Made by a program: the position numbers and the translations under genes
The notes under the pieces: generated by a model
Databases searched by the model: none
Told to the model about the DNA's origin: nothing
The model's input: the letters and a program-made list of their open reading frames with translations, nothing else
In this document: piece after piece, positions 40,782 to 49,495 of the stretch
Layout of the letters: the number at the start of each line of letters is the position of its first letter
Numbering within the stretch: position 1 is the stretch's first letter
Source of the DNA: Nocardioides nitrophenolicus
GTDB lineage: Bacteria; Actinomycetota; Actinomycetes; Propionibacteriales; Nocardioidaceae
Assembly (NCBI RefSeq): GCF_016907515.1
Contig: NZ_JAFBBY010000001.1
Location: forward strand, 5,704,001-5,768,000
Direction: 5' to 3'
DNA: 64,000 bases

Positions 40782-42023
40782 TCAGAAGGCGTCGGGGTGG
40801 GCCACCGCGACGACCTCGCCGATCACGATGATCGCGGGCGGCTTCACGGCCTCCTCGGCGAGCCGGTCGGCGAGGGTCCCGAGGGTGGCGAGGACGGTGC
40901 GCTGGGTCGGCATGGTGCCGTCGCAGATCACCGCGACCGGCGTGGCGTCGGGACGCCCGCCGGCGACGAGGGACTTCGCGATGTGGGGGGCGTTCTCGAC
41001 GCCCATCATCACCACGACGGTGCCGCGCATCCGGGCGAGGGCGTCGTAGTCGACCAGCGACTCGGGGTGACCGGGCGGCAGGTGCCCGGAGACGACGGTG
41101 AACTCGTGGGTGACGCCGCGGTGGGTGACCGGGATCCCGGCGATGCCCGGGACCGAGACCGGCGAGGTGAGGCCCGGGATCACCGTGACGGGTACGCCGG
41201 CCGCCCGGCACGCGATGATCTCCTCGAAGCCGCGGCCGAAGACGAAGTTGTCGCCGCCCTTGAACCGCACGACCCGCTTCCCGGCCAGTGCCCGCTCGAC
41301 GATGATCCGGTTGATCTCCTCCTGCTGCGCGGAGCGGCCGCGGGGCAGCTTGGCGACGTCGACCAGCTCGACGTCGCTGGGCAGGTCGCCGAGCAGCTCG
41401 CGCGGGGCCAGCCGGTCGGCGACCACCACGTCGGCGGCCATCAGCGCCTTGCGCCCGGCGATCGAGATCAGCTCGGGATCGCCCGGGCCGCCGCCGACCA
41501 GGGTCACGCCGGGGGTGCGCTCCGGCGTACCGTCGCGATGGTGGGGCGCGGCGATAGTGCCGTCGCGCAGCCCGGCGAGGATCTCGTCGCGCACCGACGC
41601 CGAGCGGCGGGGGTCGCGGTTGCCGACCACGGCCACGGTGATACCGGCCTCGCGACCGACCGCGGGCGTCCACGCCGTCCCGAGGGTCGCGTCGTCGGAG
41701 CGGACGCAGAACACCCGCTGCGCCTCGCACAGCGCAGAGACGTGGTCGTTGACGGCGCGGTCATCGGTGACCGCGATGACGTACCAGGCGCCGTCGAGGT
41801 CGGCGTCGGCGAAGGCCCGCTCGTGCCAGGTGATCTCGCCCGAGCCGACCAGGCCCTCGATCGCCGGGGTCACCGACGGCGACACGACGTGGACGTCGGC
41901 GCCGACGGCGATCAGCTGCGGCACCCGGCGCTGGGCGACGTGCCCCCCGCCGACGACGAGCACACGGCGCCCGGCCAGGCGCAGTCCGGAGGGGTACGGC
42001 GGGAAGTCACTCACATCGCCCAT
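40782..42023 (-). CDS. cysG: siroheme synthase (uroporphyrinogen-III methyltransferase fusion)
   Basis: The protein has about 413 residues. The N-terminal half is an NAD-dependent dehydrogenase/ferrochelatase-like domain (VLVVGGGHVAQRRV, 21-34; NRDPRRSASVRDEI). The C-terminal half is the SAM-dependent methylase with VTLVGGGPGDPELI (173-186), RFKGGDNFVFGRG and the GIPVTHRG region. It makes siroheme for sulfite/nitrite reductases. The start is uncertain: ATG 42023 or GTG 42014, the latter better placed after GGGAG. Confidence 0.92.
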   Translation of the reverse strand: MGDVSDFPPYPSGLRLAGRRVLVVGGGHVAQRRVPQLIAVGADVHVVSPSVTPAIEGLVGSGEITWHERAFADADLDGAWYVIAVTDDRAVNDHVSALCEAQRVFCVRSDDATLGTAWTPAVGREAGITVAVVGNRDPRRSASVRDEILAGLRDGTIAAPHHRDGTPERTPGVTLVGGGPGDPELISIAGRKALMAADVVVADRLAPRELLGDLPSDVELVDVAKLPRGRSAQQEEINRIIVERALAGKRVVRFKGGDNFVFGRGFEEIIACRAAGVPVTVIPGLTSPVSVPGIAGIPVTHRGVTHEFTVVSGHLPPGHPESLVDYDALARMRGTVVVMMGVENAPHIAKSLVAGGRPDATPVAVICDGTMPTQRTVLATLGTLADRLAEEAVKPPAIIVIGEVVAVAHPDAF

Positions 42024-42072
42024 TCTCCCGGCATCCACCGGGGCGCCCCTGACATGGGCCCAGTCCCCGGAC

Positions 42073-42078
42073 TACGTT
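42073..42078 (+). promoter_or_regulatory. -10 box (TACGTT) of the PEBP gene
   Basis: TACGTT lies seven bases before the ATG at 42086. Confidence 0.5.
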
Positions 42079-42085
42079 CGGTGAC

Positions 42086-42613
42086 ATGAGTCTCGATCGC
42101 CCGGTCAGCCCGGACCCCTACACCCTGCTCCCCGCCGTACCGTCGTTCACGGTGACCAGCGCCGACGTCACCGACGGCCAGCCGCTCGACGACGCCCAGG
42201 TCGCCGCCCACGGCAACACCTCGCCCCAGCTGTCGTGGTCGGGCGCCCCGGAGGGCACGAAGTCGTACGTCGTGACCTGCTTCGACCCCGACGCCCCCAC
42301 CCCGAGCGGGTTCTGGCACTGGGTCCTCGTCGACCTGCCCGCCGACGTCACCTCGCTCGACACCGGCGCCGGCGCCGAGGGCGCCACTTTGCCGGGCGGC
42401 GCCTTCATGTGCCGCAACGACGGCGGCCCCAAGGCGTTCATGGGCGCCGCGCCGCCGCAGGGCGACCAGGTGCACCGCTACTACTTCGTGGTGCACGCCG
42501 TCGGCGAGGAGACGCTCGGCGTCGACTCCGACGCCTCCCCCGCCGTGGTGTCGTTCAACCTGGCGTTCAAGACGCTGGGGCGGGCGGTGCTGTACGGGAC
42601 GTACCAGCACTGA
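42086..42613 (+). CDS. YbhB/YbcL-type PEBP family protein
   Basis: The 175-residue protein has the phosphatidylethanolamine-binding-protein core: [21 protein letters not shown] (pattern DPDAP with HW), then [27 protein letters not shown]. The bacterial members are related to Raf kinase inhibitor protein in fold only; their role is unclear. No signal peptide is present, so it is cytosolic. A family B palindromic element starts right after its stop codon. Confidence 0.92.
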   Translation: MSLDRPVSPDPYTLLPAVPSFTVTSADVTDGQPLDDAQVAAHGNTSPQLSWSGAPEGTKSYVVTCFDPDAPTPSGFWHWVLVDLPADVTSLDTGAGAEGATLPGGAFMCRNDGGPKAFMGAAPPQGDQVHRYYFVVHAVGEETLGVDSDASPAVVSFNLAFKTLGRAVLYGTYQH

Positions 42614-42749
42614 GCGGGTGCAGGAATCACCGGTCGACCGGCGAAACTGTCACTTGACCTGCATTGCCGACACTTGACCTGCGTTTCTGTCACTTGTCGG
42701 GCGTTGCAACGCCCGACAAGTGACAGAACAACCGGTCGACCGGCGATTC
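42614..42749. repeat. family B palindromic element, copy 1
   Basis: It begins at the PEBP stop and ends 11 bases before the convergent acyl-CoA dehydrogenase stop. The core is a perfect 44-bp palindrome at 42685-42728 (left half starts TTCTGTCACTTGTCGGGCG). CGGTCGACCG flanks it at 42631-42640 and 42733-42742, and CACTTGACCTGC occurs twice between. A homologous element lies at 52757-52834. Confidence 0.9.
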
Positions 42750-42760
42750 ATGCACCCCCG

Positions 42761-43912
42761 TCACAACCCCATCGACTTGGCGATGATCAGCTTCATCACC
42801 TCGGACGTCCCCCCGTAGATCCGGGTGACCCGGGTGTCGGCGTAGAGCCGGGCGATGGGGTACTCGTTCATGTACCCGTACCCACCGTGCAGCTGCAGGC
42901 AGCGGTCGATCACCCGCCCGGCGACCTCGGTGCAGAACAGCTTGGCGGAGGCGGCGTCGACGGCGGTGAGCTCCCCGGCGTCGTGCGCCTCGAGCGCCCG
43001 GTCGCAGACGGCCTGGGCGGCGTCGACCTCGCTCTGGCAGGCGGCGAGCTCGAACTTGGTGTTCTGGAAGGACGCGACGGTGGCGCCGAAGACCTTGCGC
43101 TCCTCGACGTAGGCCTGGGTGAACCGGATCGCGGCGGCGGCCTGGGCGTAGGCGCCGTAGGCGATGCCGAGGCGCTCCTGGGGGAGGTTCTGGCCGAGAT
43201 AGGAGAAGCCCTCGTTCTCCTCGCCGAGCAGGTCGGCGGCGGGGACCATGACGTCGGTGAACGACAGCTCGGCGGTGTCGGACGTCCGCAGTCCGAGCTT
43301 GTCGAGCTTGCGCCCCACCGCCCAGCCCTCGGACGTGGTGTCGACGCAGAACAGCGAGATGCCGAAGCGGCGGTTGCTCTCGAGCGGCGGGGAGGTGCGG
43401 GCGCAGACGATCACGCGGTCGGCGAGCACGCCGCCGGTGATGAAGGTCTTGGCGCCGTTGAGCACGTAGTGGTCGCCGTCGCGCTTCGCGGTGGTCTGCA
43501 TGCCGGCGAGGTCGGAGCCGGTGCCGGGCTCGGTCATCGCGATCGCCCACATCTCGGTGCCGGCGACGAAGCCCGGCATCCAGCGCTTGAGCTGCTCGGG
43601 GGTGCCGAGCTTGAGGAGATACGGCAGGCACAGCTCCACGTGCACGCCGGACCCGCCGAGGTTCACGCCGGCGCGGGCGCACTCCTCGGTGAGGATCGCG
43701 GAGAACTTGAAGGAGTGGATCCCCGCGCCGCCGTACTCCTCGGGGACCTCGATGCCGAAGACACCCAGGTCCCCCAGCTTGGCGTAGAGCTCGCGGGAGA
43801 CCTGCCCGGCGTCGTACCACTCCTGGTAGTGCGGGACCACCTCCGTCTCCAGGAAGGCCCGGATGGTCCGGCGGTAGTCCTCGTGGTCCTCGTTGAACAC
43901 TGTGCGGCGCAT
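42761..43912 (-). CDS. acyl-CoA dehydrogenase
   Basis: The 383-residue enzyme has MTEPGTGSDLAGM, LNGAKTFITGGVLAD, GLRTSDTAELSFTDVMVP and the flavin/dimer motif LQLHGGYGYMNEYPIARLYADTRV (read as pattern). The usual C-terminal catalytic position reads IYGGTSEVM, Gly rather than Glu, so the base must be elsewhere, as in long-chain and isovaleryl-type enzymes. It converges on the PEBP gene across the family B element. Confidence 0.93.
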   Translation of the reverse strand: MRRTVFNEDHEDYRRTIRAFLETEVVPHYQEWYDAGQVSRELYAKLGDLGVFGIEVPEEYGGAGIHSFKFSAILTEECARAGVNLGGSGVHVELCLPYLLKLGTPEQLKRWMPGFVAGTEMWAIAMTEPGTGSDLAGMQTTAKRDGDHYVLNGAKTFITGGVLADRVIVCARTSPPLESNRRFGISLFCVDTTSEGWAVGRKLDKLGLRTSDTAELSFTDVMVPAADLLGEENEGFSYLGQNLPQERLGIAYGAYAQAAAAIRFTQAYVEERKVFGATVASFQNTKFELAACQSEVDAAQAVCDRALEAHDAGELTAVDAASAKLFCTEVAGRVIDRCLQLHGGYGYMNEYPIARLYADTRVTRIYGGTSEVMKLIIAKSMGL

Positions 43913-43933
43913 GCGCTCATGCTGCCACCGGCG

Positions 43934-44578
43934 TCAACGCACCGAGCTGCCACCCGCCTCGCGCAGCAGCTGCTCGAAGGGGGTCGGGGCCGCGAACTCG
44001 TCCTCGACGGTACGACGGCGGGGCGCCGCCGGGGCCGACCCGGCGCCGAGCAGCGCGGCCAGCTCGCCGGCCGCCCGCTCGACCCGCTTGTCGAGCGAGC
44101 CGTCGTCGGTGGCGCCGAAGTCCTCGCTCGCCGCGAACACCCCGGTCGGGACGACGACCGCCCGCAGGTAGGCGAACAGCGGCCGCAGGGCGTGGTCGAG
44201 CACCAGGCTGTGCCGGGCGGTGCCGGCGGTCGCCGCGATGACGAGCGGCTTGCCGTCGAGCAGGCCGTTCTCGAGCACGTCGAAGAAGGTCTTGAACAGT
44301 CCCGAGTACGACGCCGAGAACACCGGCGTCACGACGACCAGCCCGTCGGCGTGCCGCACGGCCTCGATCGCCTCGGCGAGCTCGCCGGTGGCGAAGCCGG
44401 TCAGCAGGTGGTCGGCGAGCGCGTGGGCCAGCGGCCGGAGCTCGACGTGCTGGACGTCGACCTCCTGGCCGCGGGCTCCTACGGCGCGCTCGACGGCGTC
44501 GCCGAGCTTGTCGGCGAGCAGCCTGGTCGACGACGGGACGGAGAGTCCCGCCGAGACGACGACGATCCGGGTGGTCAT
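43934..44578 (-). CDS. NADPH-dependent FMN reductase, CE1759-like partner of an LLM oxidase
   Basis: The 214-residue flavodoxin-like reductase has VVVSAGLSVPSSTRLLADKLG (phosphate-binding loop), LVVVTPVFSASYSGLFKTFFDVL and a C-terminal FGATDDGSLDKRVERAA. It resembles the CE1759 family, which is always paired with an LLM-class oxidoreductase. The ATG overlaps the LLM gene stop (ATGA, 44575-44578). It supplies reduced FMN to that partner. Confidence 0.9.
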   Translation of the reverse strand: MTTRIVVVSAGLSVPSSTRLLADKLGDAVERAVGARGQEVDVQHVELRPLAHALADHLLTGFATGELAEAIEAVRHADGLVVVTPVFSASYSGLFKTFFDVLENGLLDGKPLVIAATAGTARHSLVLDHALRPLFAYLRAVVVPTGVFAASEDFGATDDGSLDKRVERAAGELAALLGAGSAPAAPRRRTVEDEFAAPTPFEQLLREAGGSSVR

Positions 44579-45729
44579 GCCTGGACCTCCTCGGCTTCCT
44601 CGGCACGGTCGGTGGTGCCGGTCATGGTGTCCTCGGCGTGCACGCTCACGTCCTTCGCTCCCCCGGCCGCGGCGACCAGCGAGGCGTGGGTCGGCGCGTC
44701 CGGCACGTCGGCGGGCCGGCCCTCGGCGAAGCCCTTGCGCATGTCGGGCAGGATCTCGCCGAGCAGGTCGAGCTGCTCCAGCACCGTCTTCAGCGGCAGG
44801 CCCGCGTGGTCGACCAGGAAGAGCTGGCGCTGGTAGTGCCCGGCGTACTCGCGGAAGGACAGGGTCCGCTCCAGCACCTGCTGCGGCGAGCCGACGGTCA
44901 GCGGGGTGTGCTCGGTGAAGTCCTCGAGCGAGGGGCCGTGGCCGTAGACCGGCGCGTTGTCGAAGTAGGGGCGGAACTCCCGCACCGCGTCCTGGCTGTT
45001 GCGGCGCATGAAGAACTGCCCGCCCAGGCCGACGATGGCCTGCTCGGCCGTGCCGTGGCCGTAGTGCGCGAACCGCTCGCGGTACAGGCGCACCATCTGC
45101 TCGGTGTGCGACTTCGGCCAGAAGATGTGGTTGTGGAAGAAGCCGTCGCCGTAGTAGGCGGCCTGCTCGGCGATCTCGGGGCTGCGGATCGAGCCGTGCC
45201 ACACGAACGGCGCGACGCCGTCGAGCGGGCGCGGGGTCGAGGTGTAGCCCTGCAGCGGGGTCCGGAAGCGACCCTCCCAGTCGACGTTCGCCTCGGTCCA
45301 CAGCCGGCGCAGCAGCGCGTAGTTCTCCACGGCCAGGTTGATGCCCTGGCGGATGTCCTTGCCGAACCAGGGGTAGACCGGACCGGTGTTGCCGCGGCCC
45401 ATCATCAGGTCGACCCGGCCGTCGGTGAGGTGCTGGATCTTGGCGTAGTCCTCGGCGATGAGCACCGGGTCGGTGGTGGTGATCAGCGTGGTGGCGGTCG
45501 AGAGGATGATCCGCTCGGTCTGCGCCCCGATGTAGGCGAGGGTCGCCGTCGGGTTCGACGCGATGAACGGCGGGTTGTGGTGCTCGCCGGTCGCGAACAC
45601 GTCGAGCCCGATCTCCTCGGCCTTCTTCGCGATCGCGACGGTGGCCTTGATCCGCTCGTACTCCGACGGGGTGTGCCCGGTCGTCGGGTCGGTGGTGACG
45701 TCGCCGACGGTGAAGATGCCGATCTGCAT
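44575..45729 (-). CDS. LLM-class flavin-dependent oxidoreductase, CE1758-like
   Basis: The 384-residue luciferase-like monooxygenase has QIGIFTVGDVTTDPTTG at its start, GEHHNPPFIASNPTATLAYIGAQT, RVDLMMGRGNTGPVYPWFG and FFHNHIFWPKSHTEQM. The ATG at 45729 has AGGAG nine bases upstream; the longer frame is unnecessary. With the flavin reductase downstream it forms the two-component CE1758/CE1759 type. Substrate unknown. A TGACATGTCA palindrome lies 44 bases upstream. Confidence 0.9.
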   Translation of the reverse strand: MQIGIFTVGDVTTDPTTGHTPSEYERIKATVAIAKKAEEIGLDVFATGEHHNPPFIASNPTATLAYIGAQTERIILSTATTLITTTDPVLIAEDYAKIQHLTDGRVDLMMGRGNTGPVYPWFGKDIRQGINLAVENYALLRRLWTEANVDWEGRFRTPLQGYTSTPRPLDGVAPFVWHGSIRSPEIAEQAAYYGDGFFHNHIFWPKSHTEQMVRLYRERFAHYGHGTAEQAIVGLGGQFFMRRNSQDAVREFRPYFDNAPVYGHGPSLEDFTEHTPLTVGSPQQVLERTLSFREYAGHYQRQLFLVDHAGLPLKTVLEQLDLLGEILPDMRKGFAEGRPADVPDAPTHASLVAAAGGAKDVSVHAEDTMTGTTDRAEEAEEVQA

Positions 45730-45772
45730 GGTCCGCTCCTGGTGGTGGTGGTCAGTCACCCGGCTCAACAGG

Positions 45773-45782
45773 TGACATGTCA
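45773..45782. promoter_or_regulatory. palindrome TGACATGTCA upstream of the LLM gene
   Basis: This perfect 10-bp palindrome lies in the 116-bp gap divergent to the hydrolase gene. An AT-rich TATATT stretch adjoins it. It is a possible operator for the LLM pair. Confidence 0.4.
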
Positions 45783-45833
45783 ACTATATTCCATCGTCCG
45801 TCCATCGCGGACACCGGGCCGCACCGTGCTCTC

Positions 45834-45839
45834 TAGACT
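45834..45839 (+). promoter_or_regulatory. -10 box (TAGACT) of the hydrolase gene
   Basis: TAGACT lies six bases before the GTG at 45846. Confidence 0.55.
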
Positions 45840-45845
45840 CGGGCC

Positions 45846-46805
45846 GTGACCGAGACCAGCACCGTCGACATCCTGGGTGAGCCGTGGATGGCGGAGACGA
45901 TCGCTCTCGACGACGACTTCGAGGGCGAGGTCGTCGCGACCCTGGTCAGCCACCCGGCCGCGGAGCCGACCGGACTCGCCACCCTGCACGTGCACGGCTT
46001 CTCCGACTACTTCTTCCACACCGAGTACGCCGCGTGGTGGCGCGAGCGCGGGTTCGCGACCTACGGCCTGGACCTGCGCAAGTACGGCCGCTCGCTGCGC
46101 CCGCACCAGTCGGCGACGTACGTCGCGGACCTGAGCGAGTACTTCGCCGAGCTGGACGCGGCGTGGGAGCGGATCACGGTCCGCGACGGCCATCGACGCG
46201 TGGTGCTGTCGGGCCATTCGACGGGCGGCCTGGTCGTGGCGCTGTGGGCCGACGACCGCAAGCCGCCCGAGCTGGCCGGACTGCTGCTCAACTCACCCTG
46301 GCTGGACCTGCAGGGGCGGGCCTGGATGCGCTCCCCCGTCGCGAACCGGATCATCGAGGAGGCCGGACGCCGGCGGCCGCTGCGGGAGCTGCCCCGCGAC
46401 GTCAGCGGCTACTACGCCCGCAGCCTGCACCGCGACCACGAGGGCGAGTGGGACTTCGACCTCACCTGGAAGCCGGTCGAGTCCTTCCCGGTGCGCTTCG
46501 GTTGGCTGCGCGCGGTCCGGCACGGCCATGCCCGGCTGCAGGCGGGGCTGGACGTGCCGGCGCCGGTGCTGGTGCTCTCCTCGGACCGCAGCGGACACCC
46601 GACCGCGATGGACGAGGAGGTCTTCACCACCGACATCGTCCTCGACGTCGAGCAGATCCGGCGCTGGTCGGTCGCCGTCGGCCGCCATGTCACCTATGTC
46701 GCCGTCCCCGGGGCGGTGCACGACGTCGTACTCTCCCGCAGCGAGCCCCGGGCGCGGGCGTACGACGAGATCGAGCGCTGGCTGGGCGCCTACGTCCGGA
46801 CCTGA
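45846..46805 (+). CDS. alpha/beta hydrolase (serine aminopeptidase S33-like)
   Basis: The 319-residue protein has the lid-type arrangement: HVHGFSDYFFHTEYAAWW, the nucleophile elbow GHSTGG (123-128), LVLSSDRSG near the acid and a C-terminal VPGAVHDVVLS with the His. It resembles monoacylglycerol-lipase-like cytosolic hydrolases. The substrate is unknown. It is divergent from the LLM pair and converges with the DUF4190 gene. Confidence 0.88.
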   Translation: MTETSTVDILGEPWMAETIALDDDFEGEVVATLVSHPAAEPTGLATLHVHGFSDYFFHTEYAAWWRERGFATYGLDLRKYGRSLRPHQSATYVADLSEYFAELDAAWERITVRDGHRRVVLSGHSTGGLVVALWADDRKPPELAGLLLNSPWLDLQGRAWMRSPVANRIIEEAGRRRPLRELPRDVSGYYARSLHRDHEGEWDFDLTWKPVESFPVRFGWLRAVRHGHARLQAGLDVPAPVLVLSSDRSGHPTAMDEEVFTTDIVLDVEQIRRWSVAVGRHVTYVAVPGAVHDVVLSRSEPRARAYDEIERWLGAYVRT

Positions 46806-46812
46806 GCCGCGC

Positions 46813-47220
46813 TCAGCTGCAGCGGTAGACCCCGTCCGAGCGGGTGTAGCAGTCGTCCACGTTGCTCTCGGCCCAGACGCCGAGCGCGATGATGGCGCCC
46901 ACGCCGAGCAGGAAGAGCGCGAAGCCGACCCAGCCGACGATGATGCCGGCCAGCGCCAGCCCGCCGCCCTGGTCGTTGCGCTGCCGGATCTGGCTCTTGG
47001 CGACGTGGCCGAGGATCGCGCCGATGATGCCGGTCGCACCCAGGCAGGCGGTGAGCGAGATGACGCTGACCACGAGCGAGGCGATCGCCAGGCCGTTGGT
47101 CGTCGGCGGCGTCGGGTACCCGTACGGCTGCGCCGGCTGCCCGTACGGCGCCTGGCCGTACGGCGCCTGGGGCTGGCCGTAGGGCTGGTACGGGTCGTTC
47201 CCGGAGGGCGGAGTCGTCAT
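46813..47220 (-). CDS. DUF4190-type membrane protein with Tyr/Gln/Pro-rich head
   Basis: The 135-residue protein has a cytoplasmic, low-complexity N-terminus (PYQPYGQPQAPYGQAPYGQ) and two membrane helices (NGLAIASLVVSVISLTACLG and AGIIVGWVGFALFLLGVGAI) flanking AILGHVAKSQIR, the DUF4190 pattern. Its function is unknown. It is divergent from the gene at 47270. The start is the ATG at 47220; no clear ribosome site or -10 box was found. Confidence 0.82.
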   Translation of the reverse strand: MTTPPSGNDPYQPYGQPQAPYGQAPYGQPAQPYGYPTPPTTNGLAIASLVVSVISLTACLGATGIIGAILGHVAKSQIRQRNDQGGGLALAGIIVGWVGFALFLLGVGAIIALGVWAESNVDDCYTRSDGVYRCS

Positions 47221-47256
47221 GGCGGAAGGATCCCACGGGGGCGCGGGCCCGACCAC

Positions 47257-47262
47257 TAGGGT
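47257..47262 (+). promoter_or_regulatory. -10 box (TAGGGT) of the DUF4267-like gene
   Basis: TAGGGT lies seven bases before the ATG at 47270 and decides that start over the ATG at 47219. Confidence 0.5.
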
Positions 47263-47269
47263 TCCCCTC

Positions 47270-47650
47270 ATGGACCCCGTCACCGGACTCTCCCTGGGCC
47301 GCATCGCCATCGGCGTCGGCGCGCTCGCCGCTCCCTCGACCACCGCCCGGGTGTTCGGCCTGGACCCGGCCAGCAACCCGCAGCTCGGCTACATGGGCCG
47401 GATGTTCGGCGCCCGGGAGATCGCCCTCGGCGCGGTCACCCTGGTCGCCCGCGGACCGCTGCGCCGCAATCTCACCGTGGTCGGGATCGCCGTCGACGGC
47501 GCGGACCTCGCCAACGGCGTGATCGAGCTCGGTCAGCGCAATGTCTCGAAGCTCTCCAGCGGGATGCTCATCGGCGCCGCGGCCGGCGCGGTCGGCTCCG
47601 GCGTGCTCGCCCTGGTCCGCGGCCGGGGCCGCGCGAAGGCCACCGCCTGA
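47270..47650 (+). CDS. DUF4267-like small membrane protein
   Basis: The 126-residue protein has three or four hydrophobic segments (LGRIAIGVGALAAP, YMGRMFGAREIALGAVTLVA, LIGAAAGAVGSGVLALV) with a conserved-looking GRMFGARE stretch, and a basic C-terminal tail. No function is known. It ends one base before the convergent TauE/SafE gene. Confidence 0.72.
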   Translation: MDPVTGLSLGRIAIGVGALAAPSTTARVFGLDPASNPQLGYMGRMFGAREIALGAVTLVARGPLRRNLTVVGIAVDGADLANGVIELGQRNVSKLSSGMLIGAAAGAVGSGVLALVRGRGRAKATA

Positions 47651-47651
47651 C

Positions 47652-48440
47652 TCACCACACCATCGTGGCCACGGCCACCAGGCCGACGACCACGATCACG
47701 CCGCGCAGCGCGATCGGCGGCAGGGTGCGGCCGACGGCGGAGCCGAGCAGGCCGCCGCACACCGCGCCGACGCCGACGAGCAGCACGATCAGCCAGTCGA
47801 TCCTGGCCTCGCTGCCGAGCAGGCCGAGCTCGGCGACCAGCACGAAGATCAGGCCGGCGACGCCGTTGACGACCGCGACGAGCACGTTCTTGACGCCGTT
47901 GAGCCGCTGCAGCGACTCGGAGACCCCGATGCCGAGGACGCCCATCAGGATGACGCCCTGCGCGGCGCCGAAGTAGCCGCCGTACACGCCGGTCCCGAAG
48001 ACCGCCAGCGGCACCCACCAGGACCGCTCGGCGGCGCCCTCCCCCCGCTCCGCGGCGCGGGCGGCGACCGCCCGGGACAGCCGGGGCTGAACGATGACGA
48101 GCACGATGCCGAGCAGGATCAGCACCGGTACGGCGGCCCGGAACGCGCCGGGAGGCAGCACGAGCAGCAGCACGGCGCCCAGCACGCCACCGGTCGTCGA
48201 GAAGGCGAGCAGGCGCAGCACCCGCTCGCGCTGTCCGGCGAGCTCGCGGCGATAGCCGAAGGCGCCCGCGACGCCGCCGGGCACCAGGCCCAGGCTGTTG
48301 GACATGTTGGCGGTCACCGCAGGCACGCCCAGGGCGAGCAGCGTCGGGAAGGTGATCAGCGTGCCCGACCCGACGACCGCGTTGATCGTGCCGGCCCCGA
48401 CTCCCGCGAGCAGCACCGCCGCCATCTCGAGGAGGGTCAC
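47652..48440 (-). CDS. TauE/SafE (TSUP) family membrane exporter
   Basis: The 262-residue protein has about eight membrane helices and the duplicated TSUP motif: AGVGAGTINAVVGSGTLITFPTLLALG near the N-terminus and GVYGGYFGAAQGVILMGVLGIG in the second half. Members export sulfite, sulfoacetate or related anions. The GTG start overlaps the SPFH gene stop (GTGA, 48437-48440). The link to SPFH/NfeD is positional only. Confidence 0.9.
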   Translation of the reverse strand: MTLLEMAAVLLAGVGAGTINAVVGSGTLITFPTLLALGVPAVTANMSNSLGLVPGGVAGAFGYRRELAGQRERVLRLLAFSTTGGVLGAVLLLVLPPGAFRAAVPVLILLGIVLVIVQPRLSRAVAARAAERGEGAAERSWWVPLAVFGTGVYGGYFGAAQGVILMGVLGIGVSESLQRLNGVKNVLVAVVNGVAGLIFVLVAELGLLGSEARIDWLIVLLVGVGAVCGGLLGSAVGRTLPPIALRGVIVVVGLVAVATMVW

Positions 48441-49495
48441 TCGGCGGTGGGATCCTTCTGGCCCGGGTGGGCGGCGCTCTCGGCCTCGGCGATCGCCTCC
48501 TGGACGGCGGCACTCGTGCCGGTGTCGGGCAGCTCGAGCTCGGTCGGGCCCATGTCGACCCGCTTGGCCGGGCCGGGCGTCGACTTCGGGATGCCGGCGA
48601 TCTCGTGGATCGAGGAGCCGAGCCCCTCGAGCGCCTTGGTGATCTCGGAGGGGATCACCCACACCTTGTTGGCGTCGCCCTCGGCGATCTTCGGCATCAT
48701 CTGGAGGTACTGGTAGGCCAGCAGCGACTGGTCGGGCCGCCCGTCGTGGATCGCCTGGAAGACCGTCTGGATGGCCTGGCCCTCACCCTGCGCGCGCAGG
48801 ATCTGCGCCTCCCGCTCGGCCTGGGCCCGCAGGATCTGGGACTCCCGCTCACCCTCGGCGTTGAGGATCGCGGACTGCTTGTTGCCCTCGGCGGTCAGGA
48901 TCGCGGACTGCCGCTGACCCTCGGCGGTGAGCACGAGCGCGCGCTTGTCGCGCTCGGCGCGCATCTGCTTCTCCATCGCGTCCTTGATCGACGGCGGCGG
49001 GTCGATGCCCTTGATCTCCACCCGCTTGACCTTGATCCCCCAGCGGCCGGTGGTCTCGTCGAGGACCGCGGACAGCCCGCTGTTGATCGACTCACGGCTG
49101 GTCAGGGTCTGCTCGAGGTCCATGCCACCGACGACATTGCGCAGCGTGGTCATGGTGAGCTGCTCGATGGCCTGGATGTAGTTGGAGATCTCGTACGTCG
49201 CCGCGATCGGGTCGGTCACCTGGAAGTAGATGACGGTGTCGACGTCGACGGTGAGGTTGTCCTCGGTGATCGCCGCCTGGGGCGGGAAGCTCACGACCTG
49301 CTCGCGCAGGTCGATGACGTAGCGGACCTTGTCGATGAAGGGCACCACGAAGTTGAGGCCGGCCGGCAGCGTCTCCTTGTACTTGCCGAACCGCTCCACG
49401 ATGCCGGTGTAGGCCTGTGGGATCACCCGGATCGACTTCGCGATCACGGTGATGACCAGCAGGAGCAGGAGGACGAGCAGGACCAGGACGGTCAT
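48437..49495 (-). CDS. SPFH/band 7 protein (stomatin-like)
   Basis: The 352-residue protein has an N-terminal membrane anchor (LVLLVLLLLLVITVIA), a band 7 domain (SIRVIPQAYTGIVERFGKY, YVIDLREQVVSFPPQAAITEDN) and a long coiled region with repeated AEGxxxSAIL/AEREAQILRAQ units (about 200-250). It is membrane-bound and assembles in large rings. The ATG overlaps the NfeD gene stop (ATGA), the usual pairing. Confidence 0.93.
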   Translation of the reverse strand: MTVLVLLVLLLLLVITVIAKSIRVIPQAYTGIVERFGKYKETLPAGLNFVVPFIDKVRYVIDLREQVVSFPPQAAITEDNLTVDVDTVIYFQVTDPIAATYEISNYIQAIEQLTMTTLRNVVGGMDLEQTLTSRESINSGLSAVLDETTGRWGIKVKRVEIKGIDPPPSIKDAMEKQMRAERDKRALVLTAEGQRQSAILTAEGNKQSAILNAEGERESQILRAQAEREAQILRAQGEGQAIQTVFQAIHDGRPDQSLLAYQYLQMMPKIAEGDANKVWVIPSEITKALEGLGSSIHEIAGIPKSTPGPAKRVDMGPTELELPDTGTSAAVQEAIAEAESAAHPGQKDPTAE

